Part shown: one piece after another, positions 1 to 11,756 of the stretch
Position numbering within the stretch: position 1 is the first letter of the stretch
Layout: each line of letters opens with the position of its first letter
Program-made: the position numbers and the translations under genes
Notes under the pieces: model-generated
Database searches by the model: none
The model's input: the letters and a program-made list of their open reading frames with translations, nothing else
Told to the model about the DNA's origin: nothing
Source of the DNA: Arthrobotrys musiformis
Lineage: Eukaryota > Ascomycota > Orbiliomycetes > Orbiliales > Orbiliaceae
Length of the DNA: 64,000 nt
Assembly (NCBI GenBank): GCA_036971715.1
Contig: JAVHJL010000001.1
Location: 62,001-126,000, forward strand
Reading direction: 5' to 3'

Positions 1-1286
1 TATCTGAGGACAAACATATGACTCGAGAGAATGCTTTAAAGCACACATTTTATATAGTTGCTTGTGTTGCCTGGATAGTAGCCCTTGTAGTTTTCATAGG
101 GTTACGAGGGGGGGGTGTCGGTGGCAAGCATGCAGAGTTTTGGAAGATCGGAAATTTTTCGATGCTTTGGAGAAACTGGAGGGCTGCAAAGAATAATGGA
201 AGCTCCGGTGGCGATGAAGAGGCTTCCGAAGATGTAAGAGGGGCAAATGACGGGCTGTCGCATGAGAGATCTTCTTTGTTACCAGATACCAGGAGCATCC
301 AGAGCGAAGGTTCTTCAAGGTCAAGAACTGGGGGGTACGACTCCCTCTGGAATTCGGGGGCATATCGTGGTGCTGAGAATGTGAATCCTTTGAGGGAGTC
401 AGTCAGGACCTATTTTCAAGGATTGTGGCTTGCTTTAAAGGCTGGCAGGGAAGACTGGAGGATTGGCTTGGGTTACCTAGGCGGGTTTGTGGCAAGGTGA
501 GCCGTAACCCCAATAATCTCGGTACCCCAACTTAGCACATTTAATATTAACCAACCCGGAACTAGGTCAATGTCAGTCGGGATATCGCTGTTCATTCCAC
601 TTTATGTCAACCAGTGGATGCGAGCACGTGGAATGTGTCCTCCCGTCCTTCCTTCCGACCCAAATTATAAAAAATCTTGTCGCGAAGCCTACATCCTTGC
701 GGCTATGCTCACAGGAACATCACAGCTGGCCGCACTTATATTTGCACCGATAGTTGGATACTTCTCGGATCGCTACGAGCCTCAGTACCCATTACTCGCG
801 ACAGCTGTTCTAGGCTTCTTCTCATGCGCTGCCTTTAGCGCTCTACAATCGTTGTCCGTTGGAGCAGATCGAAGTTGGGCCTACCTTCATTGCGCCATGA
901 TGGGGATTGGACAAATAGGAGCTATCGTCTCTTCCCTAGCACTAATTGGAAATGCTATACAAGACCCATCACATTCACCATCTCTGCAACAGATCGAGGC
1001 CAACACGGCCACCCCGCCAGTCATAGACGAATCAACCTCATTAAACCCTTCCGCGATAAATCATAGGGTCGGCACAAAGCTTCACCGCCTCTCATTCAAA
1101 GGCTCTATCTCCGGAGTATATTCCCTTTGTGGGGCAGTCGGTATTCTCCTCCTCACACAGTTCGGAGGATGGGGTGCAGACCATGTGAATAGCGGATTCG
1201 CATTTGATTTATTAGCAGTCTTTTTCACCATCGAAATCGCGCTTGGATGCTGGTTGATTTTCCGGGCAAAAGCCACTAATGTATAA
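1..1286 (+). CDS. MFS transporter, C-terminal half (5' partial)
   Basis: This is a multi-pass membrane protein of the major facilitator superfamily; its substrate cannot be told from sequence. The frame is open from the left edge to 496, then a 69-bp intron (497-565, GTGAGC...CTAG, branch TTAAC) joins it in phase to 566-1286. Seven hydrophobic segments fit TM6 to TM12 of a 12-TM transporter. They start with the segment after HTFYIV, then comes a long Ser/Gly-rich cytoplasmic loop (about residues 25-130), then the second bundle. In that bundle, GYFSDRYEP after TM8 is the MFS-type loop motif, and CREAYILAAMLTGTSQL is a stretch I associate with a fungal MFS subfamily. The first bundle lies outside the window. 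The call rests on topology and motif; the family is clear, the role is not. Confidence 0.8.
497..565 (+). other. intron of the MFS gene
   Basis: The donor GTGAGC follows AAG, and the acceptor is ACTAG with a TTAAC branch site upstream. Splicing restores one open frame (Arg codon AG+G) across the junction. Without splicing, a TGA at 498 would end the protein before TM7. Confidence 0.8.
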
Positions 1287-1902
1287 TAGAACGTAGATTA
1301 TCTAGAGGCATTACGTTTTATGGCACCATGTACCTAATACCTCCCGTTCGGGCGAAAAGTTATATTTACCATTTCCCAACATGCAACACAGCTAGCGTCC
1401 AAAATGCAACGGTTAGAACATATCAGACCCACAAATTATAATCACGCGATCCCTCTCGCCGACTCGAAATCAACCTCAAACAAAGCCATACGAATTAAAA
1501 GAACCCCCGATACAGACAAATAGATTATTATTCTTGTGATTGTCTTGCCCTCTAGCCGAACAGACTCAAAATACCGACTTAGTTATATACACCTATTCTA
1601 AAGCACAATGTATCAGCCTCAAATACCCGTTTCCGAACACCATTTCCAGTTCGCGCTATAGCCATGAATGACCTTTCCTGCATCCGTACATGATCCCCCC
1701 TCACCACGGGGTGATTATACCTCCAAACTCCTTATAAGCTTAATTCTCTTTGTCTTTTTACAGCTAGGTCTTACCACGAGACTTTTTCAACGCTGTTTCG
1801 CGGTCGAGGTCGACATCCACGAGGGCTCAATACATCCTACACGCTGAGCTGATCATCTCGAAACGTGCTCTCAATTAAAACAGGAAATTATCGGTACCGA
1901 CC
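1287..1902. other. intergenic, MFS to Ser/Thr-rich gene
   Basis: This AT-leaning spacer lies between two genes on the same strand. It must hold the MFS 3' end and the promoter and leader of the gene that starts at 1903. I saw no ORF or repeat of note. Confidence 0.5.
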
Positions 1903-3533
1903 ATGCGTGCATTGCGAGGCTTGGTAGCAATTATGCCAATGGTGTATTCGGTGAACGCCAGTCCAGCAGGGGTACAAAAGATAGGAGAGGTTCCAGACAT
2001 TGGAATGGTACAATCCCACGTAGCGAATAGGCAAGAACCTATTCCATTAAGCGATCCTGTAATCACATCTGAGGGGAGCTCCGCCCCTCTCATCACATCT
2101 ACTCCTAGCGACGGAACAGTTGCCACAATAGGTAGCACTGGTGGTAATGAATCACCCACTACGAGCGACACTCGTCTCAAAATCGTGGCCGCGCATCTAG
2201 GCCAGTCAACCTCGGTAGCTGTGGATGTCGCACCTTCTACCACAACAGCCATAGAAGTTGCCGTCGCCACGGTAGGCGTCACTGCCACGGAAACTGTTGC
2301 AGTCGGCGCGCCGCCTCCTCCAGTAGATACTAACGCAGAAGTTGCAGCCTCCGAAGCTATTGGCAGCAGCGAACCTGTGCTTATAAATTTCAACTCCACA
2401 ACCTCTAACGCCAACTCCACAAATTCAGACTACCCACTTGTGGCTGTCCTCGGCGGCAATGACACCACTCCTTATACAGGTTCAAACTCTTCCATAATCG
2501 CAATCCTCGGAGGAAACGATACGGACAGCAAAGTCGATGATATCGAGCCAAGTGGAGCTGTCCCAGTTATAGGGAATAGTTCTATCCCTATCATCATAGG
2601 AAAGAGACAGTTGGTTACCGAGAACATGGGAGATAGCGATTCAATTACTTTCCAAACACATGTAAATAATCCTCCCCCCTAGTTTATATCTTTTTTATCT
2701 CATCCTTTCTATTGATATTCGGGTTTCCGTCAGTGTGTCATGTAATGAATAGCAAGGCTAATTCCTTTTGGCTCCGTTTTTAAAAAATTATAGGCCGGTG
2801 AAGGCTTCGTCCAACCACAAGTTGTCCCAGTATTCCAACAGGTGGTAGATACCACGACTACAGACACCACTACAACCTCATCCAGCACTACGACTGAGGG
2901 TATATCAACTACTCTAACCAGTGGCACTACCACAACCACAACCACAAGCTGGACATCGGTAACAGGAACAACAACTTCAACATCTACTACTTGGGAATCC
3001 TCTACAACTGCAACATCAGGAGTTGCAGTAGTAACAACATGGATTACCTCATCGCAGACAACATGCATCCCTCCCGAGACCCATGTAGGTACTTCTATTT
3101 CTATTCGAAAGTTTTACTCTCGGAGACCCAACTAATCCGTCTGATCTCCCAAAAGACAACTTCACCACCTCTTGCAACCATAATCCCTGCAACTTGTTCA
3201 GACACAACTACCCTCTGCACTATAACCCTCGCATATGTAATTTCCATTAACCCTACGACGACATCATATTATACAACCACCTACGATAGCAATACAGCGG
3301 CCACCACAGCAACCCAAACTATCTACTCCGATGACCCTAACGGATTCCACGTCTACATTACCACGCAAGACAACAGCAATGGAGATCCGACCGCTACCTA
3401 CTTCTTTACTACCCCTCAGCCAACAGTAATTTCACAACAAATCAATGCTGCGGACCCCATCATTGCCAACGAGGCGGTATTGTATACTGGCCTCGTGTTA
3501 TTCTGGAGCGTCGTGGTTATTCTTATCGCTTAG
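1903..3533 (+). CDS. Ser/Thr-rich secreted surface protein, possibly GPI-anchored
   Basis: This is a putative cell-wall or surface glycoprotein of 475 residues in three exons: 1903-2661, 2794-3084 and 3156-3533. Both introns (132 and 71 bp) are phase 0; the second has a clear ACTAAT branch. An N-terminal signal peptide (about residues 1-19, ending near VNA) is followed by a region low in charge. Within that region is an imperfect duplication around LGGNDT (near residues 184-210) with several NxS/T sites. Exon 2 is mostly Thr and Ser, as in O-mannosylated fungal wall proteins. Exon 3 has paired cysteines (CSDTTTLC) and ends in a hydrophobic tail that could be a GPI signal or a membrane anchor. 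I do not recognise a named family. Adhesin-like is an inference from composition. Confidence 0.7.
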
Positions 3534-5711
3534 TTTATGCAATTCGCTCCCTCTTTCTTTCTTTCTTTTTGTTTTTGTGGTATCTTGGGTCCTTTAGTTT
3601 ACGATGTTGATTTCATTTTAAGCTATGGGCTTCCACCCGAGCTCAGACAGACATTTGACCATTGTCATAGACAACGCACAATTTGTTGCATTTTCACTTG
3701 GCTAGTTCCACTGTTAGAAATTGATATTCTCTATCATCATGGTACGATATGTTTTGTCATTCAGAAGACATGGCCAAAAGACAAGTATAGCCGGCATATA
3801 CTCATTTTATCGTAATTAAAAGGTTCTTCCACTTTCTTCTTGCATGTTTTCTAAACCCAAACCTAGAGCCCGCGAGGCCAACCTAGAGCCTAGCGTCCCA
3901 TTAATTAAGACTCATCCGAGTTCGCATCTAGTCAGCTTAGCTTAGCTAAGTATTTGCGCGGAGCGCTTATGTGTAATATTTGAGAAGCAACGAAATTTAA
4001 ACAATATTCATATACATATTCGATATTTGAGGAAATAACATAGGCTGAAGTCTAGTCAGTTTTCGGTGTAGGGAGAACCCGACAGATAGGAATTTATGTT
4101 CAACATTATGGCACTTTATATATATGTGGGTCTAGATTCGAGACAAATATATATAGATATCTAGGTAGTTAAAAAACCGCCAACCCATCGTCGCGTCAAT
4201 TAGCTTTTTGCACCAGTATCCAAGTACCATTCATGGTCATAACTATAATTCATACGTACCCCGATATCTCGATGCGTCCTTAAGTTACGAATTTTAACTT
4301 TCATTTGCATGTGGCTAGGAAATCAGATTTGGTCCCCAGACTAGATTGTGATGATCTATTTGGGCCCCGGAAAAAATGGAGAAGAATTTAAGATAAAGGG
4401 GGCTCGTCATGATAACCTCCACGTCTTGGCATACTGGTATCGAACAAAACCCTTGCGTGATATGTTGTTTTTCTCCTCGAGGCCTATAGGCCTAGGATTC
4501 TAAATTTTGGAAGTTACGCGGCGCCATCAATCCCAAAGCACAGTCAGAGCTACTATTACAATACAAGTACACAGTTGAATATCTGGTCTCGTTCCCAGCC
4601 TCAACCAGGGTGGTCAATGAATATCGACGATCTTATAAGACGCACGTTTCAAAAAGTCACGGAAAAACCGTTTCCGATCCGGACCAGATCCTAGATCTTG
4701 TACCGTCTAATATAAAAAAAAGGGCCATATAGTTACATTTCGCTAGAATCCGGATACCTTACCGCTGTAGCCCGCTAGCTAGTCACACAAGAGTTCCAAT
4801 CCCCCCTTCCCGAGTACATGTTAAAAGTGTGGTGGCCGAATTATTCTTCTTATTTGTTGGAATTTCTCGATCTGGCGGTAAGAGCCCTCATCGGATCAAT
4901 TATTGAAGCGATGTTCGCCGTCTTTGGATACAACATATATGCACACGCTCCCAACCATGTACTTCGAAACCACCATGTTACACGCCAATTTGTAACCCAT
5001 GTGCATCGTGAATACCCGATCGGATCTTCATACATGGCTATGCGTGATGCATACCTGCCAAAACAAAACCCTCGCCCTTCCATCTGCTACCAAGATATTC
5101 GAATTTCCTAGAGAATTGACCAAGCCAGGAGGACTACAGGGATTCCGGTAAGCTTTTCGGGCGATTCAAAATGCCAAAAGGAGACCTCGAAACCGAAATA
5201 ATTCACCGATTTCTTTGCTATATATCAAACTTTCACCGCGTGCCACAGACGGTGGGGTATACGATATTCGATCTGTCACACGAAAGATAAAATTCATCAA
5301 GACATTTTTGGAGCTCAAACCCTCTAGCCGCCGTTCCTCAAATTTTCAAACCATATGCTATTATTCTGGCAGTAGGTTTGTATCCACACGGCCAGTGCAC
5401 GTGGGTGCCAGATTTACAACATTGCCAAGGAAAATATAGCGTAAGTGCAATATTCCCACATTCAATTGTTTACTGAATATGGATTTATACGATTTGCAGA
5501 AGCACGGAAATTCCGGAGAATGAATAAAAGACGTTTTACTCGTAGCCTCAAATACATGGCCCCAAACTTGTCCGAAAACCAGTCGCATGCACCCAGGGCA
5601 GATATTTTTATTAAAACATATAGACGCGTTTAGGATATTGCCAAATTATTCCTAGACAAGAAACACTACCAATAACCGTTTGCCCCACCACCCCAGGTTT
5701 CTCTTCTTGCT
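3534..5711. other. intergenic, no supported gene
   Basis: About 2.2 kb lie between convergently oriented genes (Ser/Thr-rich on plus, F-box on minus). The stretch is AT-rich with many short runs such as TATATA near 4117-4170. The open frames here (the longest is 97 codons, at 4818-5111) have no recognisable domain and look like chance. Confidence 0.5.
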
Positions 5712-7197
5712 CTAATGCTTGCGGCAGTCCTCATATTGAAATGGCTGCGTATCCTCCCTGGCATTTATACTGCCGCCTCGGATTTCAAATACTAAATGAG
5801 TATCAGACCACATCCTTCCAATCCCCCCTGACTTGTCCCTCTTGCCTAAAAACTCAACCCTCTCTAAAGAGTTTAGCCCAGCTTTTCTCCAACATTTTAT
5901 TTGTCCTTGTAGCTTCGCCAAATCGAAAGACCCTCCGTTTCCTCTAGGCCACGGAAGGGACAAAGTCTTCAAATGCTTCATATCTTTGATTGAAGTATAG
6001 GAAATTCGGTTTTTGGAGTACCCATCACAAGGCCTATTGTTGAACATCTTGATCTTTAAATCCCTGACATCAGGAAACCTCTGAGCCAGCCTCTGAACAT
6101 CTTTCGGTTTTGGCGAATTGTAGGTCGTGAGTGAAAGCTTCGTAATCTTTGCAAATACGTCCAGAAGCCCAACTTCAAAATCAGCTTTGGACCGCCCCTT
6201 TAGATTGTCCCGCTCAGTGAATCCGTAAGTGTCAAAAACATGAAAGGAGTCCGTCGTTTCAATGTTTAGGGTCCGCAATTGAGGTGCAAACAAGAGCGGG
6301 ATGTAATAAAATCCAGTCTTCCTCATATATGCGCATCTAGGGTCTGCCATCAGCCCGGCGATGCAGTTCGCCGAAATCTTGGCTTTCTTGAGCACAGGAA
6401 AGCCTTGAACTTCCATCTTTTCCCTCAGTATTCTTCCAATCTCATTATCAGCCACCTTACTCCCAAGGAATTTCCTGTTTTCAACCGATAATTCTGAATA
6501 AAGCTTTTCATAAAGCTCATCTGCTCTTTGATAACAGCCTCTGGGGTCCGTCTCCGGAATCTTGACGGCTTCTATCTCAAGATATTCAAGATTACTTCCT
6601 AACTTCGGATGTCGAGATATTTCGTTAAAAATCGCAACATAAGCATTGTTTTCTGCGGCGCTAGGTATTTGATAGGATAGCGACAATTTTTGAAGGTTTG
6701 GGAAGAGGCTGAGAGCCGCTCGAACCTGGTCTAAAGCACCGTTCGTATCAAAATTGCCGCCACAGAAATAAGATCCGAGCTTGGCTGCATTCTTGGACCA
6801 TCTTCTTTTCTTTCCTAACCGCACGGAGCTGATTCCAGAGGGTTTAATTGATGAACGTTAACACGATCAAGTGATACCAGGCCGCTTACCGTATACTGTG
6901 ACACCCGTGCTCACCCAAGCCGCCTTTTTGGAACAACAGGACCGATTTCGCATCTAAAATAACGGATTTTATCCGTAGGCCCCACGAAAATGCGTAAAAT
7001 GACCTTGAACACCGTGAAAGATTTGTGACTTCATCCTTTTCAAGTAAATTAAAAATCTGAAGCTTGATTTCCGCTGGACAGAACGAAAAAATATCGCCAT
7101 TTGGTGATACCGGGGTTGTCTCTATATCTTCAAGAGTAGGCTTCGGCCTCTTGGGACATTCGAGCAACTGTTCAGACGAATACTTTCTTTTCGTCAT
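5712..7197 (-). CDS. F-box protein
   Basis: This is a likely substrate adaptor of an SCF ubiquitin ligase. Exons are 7197-6890 and 6828-5712, joined across a 61-bp intron (6829-6889, GTAAGC...TCAG) that restores an Arg codon; the protein is 474 residues. The start at 7197 (MTKRKYSSEQ) is the first ATG of the frame; upstream in-frame codons to 7260 open only with GTG. Residues about 37-79 hold an F-box: FSFCPAEIKLQIFNLL, then a Cys/Ser/Phe stretch typical of the second and third helices. The rest is Leu-rich and irregular (for example LQKLSLSYQIP, LRTLNIETT, KLSLTTYN), compatible with degenerate leucine-rich repeats used for substrate binding. The target is unknown. F-box genes of this kind are numerous and variable in Pezizomycotina. 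Confidence 0.75.
6829..6889 (-). other. intron of the F-box gene
   Basis: On the minus strand the donor GTAAGC sits right after ATACG, and the acceptor is ATCAG with GTTAAC upstream. Splicing removes an in-frame TAA and joins the F-box exon to the Leu-rich exon. Confidence 0.75.
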
Positions 7198-8313
7198 TTT
7201 GAAGACTGTACTCGATACTAATGTCGATATGTCTCCGCTTGTAACTTTGAAGGTATTCACGATGGAAAAGCCGAAGGCTCGCGCGAGGGTACCTTATTAA
7301 GCCTACGGTTGGGTAATTATGTAATCAATGAATTTGCAGCGGAAGGAGTTGCGGTCTGATAGCCAGAATATATACGTCAGGAGAAGGACGAGACACGAAC
7401 GCAGCGCCACTTGACAACGGGATTGAATCATGATATGATTCAGAAGTCGCCTTTTGCCATCCCTGCATTGGCCAGTGGCGGCCAAAATACCACATGCACA
7501 ACAGGCCACATTCCGCGCTCGCACCCACGATGACTCTTACATAAGCTACGTGGCTCAAAACTGGCGGTTTGAGCAAGGCTTTTAGGCTTCCATGAAATCT
7601 TAGTTCATACAAATACAATTCCCACCATAGTTCACACAAACTTTCGCTGTGACGGTTCCACTCCGTATGACTCAAATCTCTGAGCTCATATGAACCTGCG
7701 TTGGGCCAGGTTGCACCAAACTTGCCAAAAATGGAGTATCCAACAAGGTCAACAACCCCAAGATGAAGGGATCCATATGATGCTTCAGATAACCTTTCAA
7801 TTAATTAAGGGTTCCGCAAGATCTTAGCCTTTTCCTTTGTGATCCAGCCTGCGGCATTCCAACAACTAGAACGGTCGCACCTCAACAACCCGACCAGCAA
7901 GACCCCGATATTCTTCACAAAGGGCAACTAGGGCAGCTTCCCCCAGAGTTATTCGGCTCGGTGTTGAACGAATTGCCGCCGCCAATCACAACTTCACTCG
8001 TGAAAGCAAAAATGTGCAAGGGAAGTACTACAACCTATAGGTCACCTCAGTTCAGCCTAACTCCCGTTCAAAATTGTGATAGGCTAGTCTCGTAAACCAG
8101 ATACTGCGCAGGCTGATAATTTAATAGCCGCGAGCATTGAATATATTGCGACATAATAACAATATGTCCATAATTACTTCCAGGAGGCTATAATATCGAT
8201 AGCGGCCGCAGCTTCACCATTAGATATACTTTAGCCTATAAAGTTTTCGACCTTTTCTAGCATTGACACTATAAAGCTATCGCTGCAAAGAGTTCCCAAA
8301 AACAAATAAGTTG
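7198..8313. other. intergenic between F-box start and DUF2235 3' end
   Basis: This holds the promoter of the F-box gene (minus) and the downstream region of the DUF2235 gene. A 116-codon open frame on minus (7325-7675) has no recognisable domain and no support from splice sites, so I do not call it a gene. Confidence 0.5.
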
Positions 8314-10249
8314 TCACCTCAAGAGACCCTTGATGGCCCCCGTGATTTGGTGTACCCCGTCCGTCATTCCATCCCCCAAACTTCGTCTCTTAACTCTAGG
8401 TGATTCCACCCATTTCCCTTCCTTCCCATCATCAAAAACATAGCTATAAATGTCAGGGTACATCTCCAGCAACTTCCTCTCTACAGGTCCCAAATCCATT
8501 TCAAACAATTCAATCCCCGTAGTTTTATTCACCCACTTATACCGTCCAATCTCGTCATCGTAATAAAAGTTCCAATTTCCAAGTGCTTTCGGGTGGTAGG
8601 ACCCCTCATCATCTATTCCGTATCCTCCTAACGCAACACGCACACGAACGCTAACGTGTACCGTCTCCCGTGTGTTTTTCAAGAACTTGTCCGTTCTTTC
8701 AGCGGTGCAAGGATCGCATCTTGTGTAATCACCAGGAGTTCGAGCTTCACTCCCACCCAGAGCGTATATCCCTTCCATACTGTCGTAAATCTTTCCAAAC
8801 CCCCAAGCTCGAGGCTTTAATTTCTTCTTACGGTAATAGAGGAGATTTTGTTCGAACTCGGTGAAGATGTAGGCATCGTCGAAGTCGATGAATGGTGTAA
8901 AGTTTGATATCATCCAGGCGAGGCTAACATTGCTGAGGTTCTGATCATCCCAACCGCCACCGACGTTGCTATGTTCGCCAGGCTTTTTTTCGGAAAAAAA
9001 AAAAAAAAAATCACAAGTGCACAATCAGCAATTCATTCTGCCAGCATTTGTCAAAGCAGGACCGCAAAATATTCTTACCATCCACGTCTGTCTCAAAACG
9101 GTAGGAGAACCCTTCGGAAGCTCCCAAACGGTTGGCGGGAAGGTCCCACGTCTCTCATCCAACGCCAGCGCCTGAAAGGCAAAATCGACCTTGGTACTCA
9201 GACTCGTATCATAAAACATCATCTCGTCCGTTTTTTTCGATTGTACGCCTAGTTTTTGAAGCCATCCTATCTTTGGGATACCAAGGGCGCCGACAGTATC
9301 CCAAACCCCTATCGCTCTAATCCTCACATTCGGAATCGTCATGCCAAGTCTGTATAGTTTTTCAGCATACTCTGGGTCCACCGCGGAAGGTTTGTTCGGG
9401 AACGGGCAGTCTGGTTGTGGCGACTTGTATCCTTTCTCGTATCTATGTTGATAATCTTTCATGATAACAGCGAAGGCTTCCAAACCCTTTTTAGTCAGGA
9501 CACCCAAAGCAGCCACCATACTTGCCACGCTACGCGCGGTAAATGCACCTCTTGAGAAGCCAATAAAGAATATTTCGTCCCCGGGAGCATAGTTGTTTGA
9601 TAGAAAGGAGAAACATTCCCTCATATTCTGGGCAACGCCTTCCCCGAGAGCACCACCTATTATCTTGTCTAACGGGTTGTTCGAGGAGCCCGGCCCGGCT
9701 TGGTAGTAAACGATCTGGGGTACATTTGACCCAGATAAGGATTTAATCGCCCGGCATATTCGGGTTACGTTGGTCAGAGGCTTTAGTTTGCCGTCTTGTA
9801 GCTCGCCGTTAGAGTCCTGCCATGTTCCTATGCGTACCCCTGCAGTGTTAGTTTGCATACATACACCCAACCATATAAACACTTAAGCACGTATTTATAG
9901 TTTCTACGCCGCCTACCACCTACTCATGCAGGAGATGATGTAGCTTATACTTGAGGTTTATCATACCATCACAGGCAATAATCAACCTTTTATTACCGGG
10001 ACGAACACTGTTTCCGGGCCCATCATAATCCCTCGAGCGTCTTCGCGAACGTCTCCTCGAGGGCCGTGGGTTGTATCTCTCGTAAGGTTCCTCATAATTA
10101 TATCTATTGGTCGAAGCTCTCGATACCGAATTCGAACTTGAAGGCTCTACCGGCCAGTACGTTTGCTCATGGTACTCCTGATAGCTGTCCGGGGGCTCCT
10201 CGTTGGCATAAGTGTAACTGCGGCCTCTGTCTCTATCCTTACGTCCCAT
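8314..10249 (-). CDS. DUF2235 alpha/beta-hydrolase domain protein
   Basis: This is a putative serine hydrolase of the DUF2235 family, whose bacterial relatives include Tle1-type phospholipase effectors. Exons are 10249-9967, 9827-9079 and 8982-8314, giving 566 residues. The first junction rebuilds the family signature CDGTWQDS, and the second rebuilds WMPGEHSNVGGG, which strongly supports both introns (139 and 96 bp). The N-terminus (1-80) is polar and Arg/Ser-rich (PRPSRRRSRRRSR at 61-73). Likely catalytic residues are Ser186 in GFSRGA, Asp271 in VWDTVG and His348 in PGEHSN. ALDERRGTF and LSNVSLAWM are further family-like stretches. The start at MGRKDRD is the first reasonable ATG before the domain; an upstream in-frame extension to 10375 looks like leader. 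The substrate is unknown in fungi. Confidence 0.85.
8983..9078 (-). other. intron 2 of the DUF2235 gene with homopolymer tract
   Basis: The donor is GTAAGA. The 3' end on the minus strand is a run of about 17 T, then CCG and an A-rich AG acceptor. It splices WM directly to PGEHSNVGGG, as the family requires. The homopolymer makes the intron easy to mis-assemble or mis-call. Confidence 0.75.
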
Positions 10250-11756
10250 GCTGAGAATTCGAAATGAAAAACGATTGATTTCTATAACTTCCAGGAGCGG
10301 AGGTCGAACGACCTGACCAAGAGGGGAAGGAATAGGCGGTAATAAGCCAAACCCGATGTGAATTTTGTACAGCACGATGCCGAGAAATAGAGGTACGTAA
10401 TGTAACGTCTATCTAGCAGTTTAGCTCGTTGGAAAAGAGATGGACCCGGCGTTTCCATTTAAAAAAAAAAAAAATTGTCGGAGGCATTCGAAGAGGGTGC
10501 GGCCGGATAATTATAATACTCTTCCCCCCGCACTCCCGTCCTCCTGCACTCTGCAACCCTGTTCTGCGCATATGCACATATACGTCAGGGAAAAGCAGGG
10601 AAGCCGGAAGCCTTAAGACAAGGCGACGGTCAGTTGACTCGAGGAAGACGAGCCAAAACTCGAAAAGATAACGGTTCGCCTCAGGTGTGCGTTGTCCGAA
10701 GGACATTTTGTCGCCGCACGTTGTATCTGCAGCGCAAGTTGCAGCCAGGATATTTGGATCCCGGCTGGACGACAGCTGGAATTGATCCTTGACTGAATTC
10801 ATGTTCCAACCGGCGATGCGATATCGCGATGACGCAGGATACCCTATAGCTAGGGATTTCTTGCATGGATAAGTCGTCAGACTCGTCAAAGCTAAGTTCG
10901 TAAGTTGGTACCATGGCGACTTCTTTTCGGCCGGCTGGCCTAATCATGAATGCAACTAACTAACCTCGAGAAACTGCAAGCTCGAAATCAAGTTTGCGTT
11001 TGGTCGATTGGTTGCAGGGTATCGACTTCCTGACCTGAACAAGTGCGCCAGCAATTCGCCACCTGCTCTGCAGGACCCTTCTTGCGTTGGGTGTTAGTAG
11101 GACGCAACACAATGATACCAACTAACCAAAATCAAGACAAACACGGAACCGCGACAAATCGACCGCGAGTCGAACCAGGAGACAAATGCATAGGAATAGT
11201 CCCTTTGAATGCCTGCTATCAGGCTGGGCTCTCTAAACAAAAATACCATGACTCATTCAATTCGGTTCCATCGATATAATACCGTGGTACATGTACCGTG
11301 GCGATCGCAACCGCGATCTAGAATCCAACAAGACAACTCTCGGCAATCTTGGCGTCTGTTCGCTTAATCCCGCGATTGGTATAGCCAGAGATACCATTCC
11401 GTTTCAGCCTCTTTCGAAGCTTCTCCTGAAGACGATCAAAACAACCACAAAAAAATCCCACGGGATCACAGAATCCAAGTGGCGCTAGTGAGCGGCTGAG
11501 ATCCCATCGATTATATTCACAATGGGATTTCTTTGGCAAAATGCCAAATCCGATTACGGCAGTCTGGGGGAAAGGGCCATATAAATATGGAGGAGGAAGC
11601 CCCATTCATTTGGATATCATGGATATTCATTGCTCGATCATCCCAAAGGAGATAAAACTATAATAGACCACTATACGGACTTAGATAGCCAGATATCGAA
11701 TCATAGACCAGCTTCACTACCTCTTCACCCACTTCAACCTTTTCAAGAGAAAAGAT
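10250..11756. other. divergent promoter region
   Basis: About 1.5 kb separate the DUF2235 gene (minus) and the Cys-rich secreted gene (plus), so both promoters lie here. It has a 13-A run near 10461 and a TATA-like box at 11580-11587. Open frames up to 158 codons overlap on both strands with no domain. Confidence 0.5.
11580..11587 (+). promoter_or_regulatory. TATA-like box (TATAAATA)
   Basis: A TATAAATA match sits 170 bp upstream of the ATG at 11757. That would give a leader of roughly 140 bases with a typical start distance. This is inference from motif and position only. Confidence 0.4.

Noticed and set aside
2730..3068. Val-rich minus frame
   Set aside because: It is the antisense of the Thr-rich exon; Thr codons read backwards give Val-like runs.
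7325..7675. 116-codon minus frame upstream of the F-box gene
   Set aside because: No domain, no splice support, and composition like the surrounding promoter DNA.
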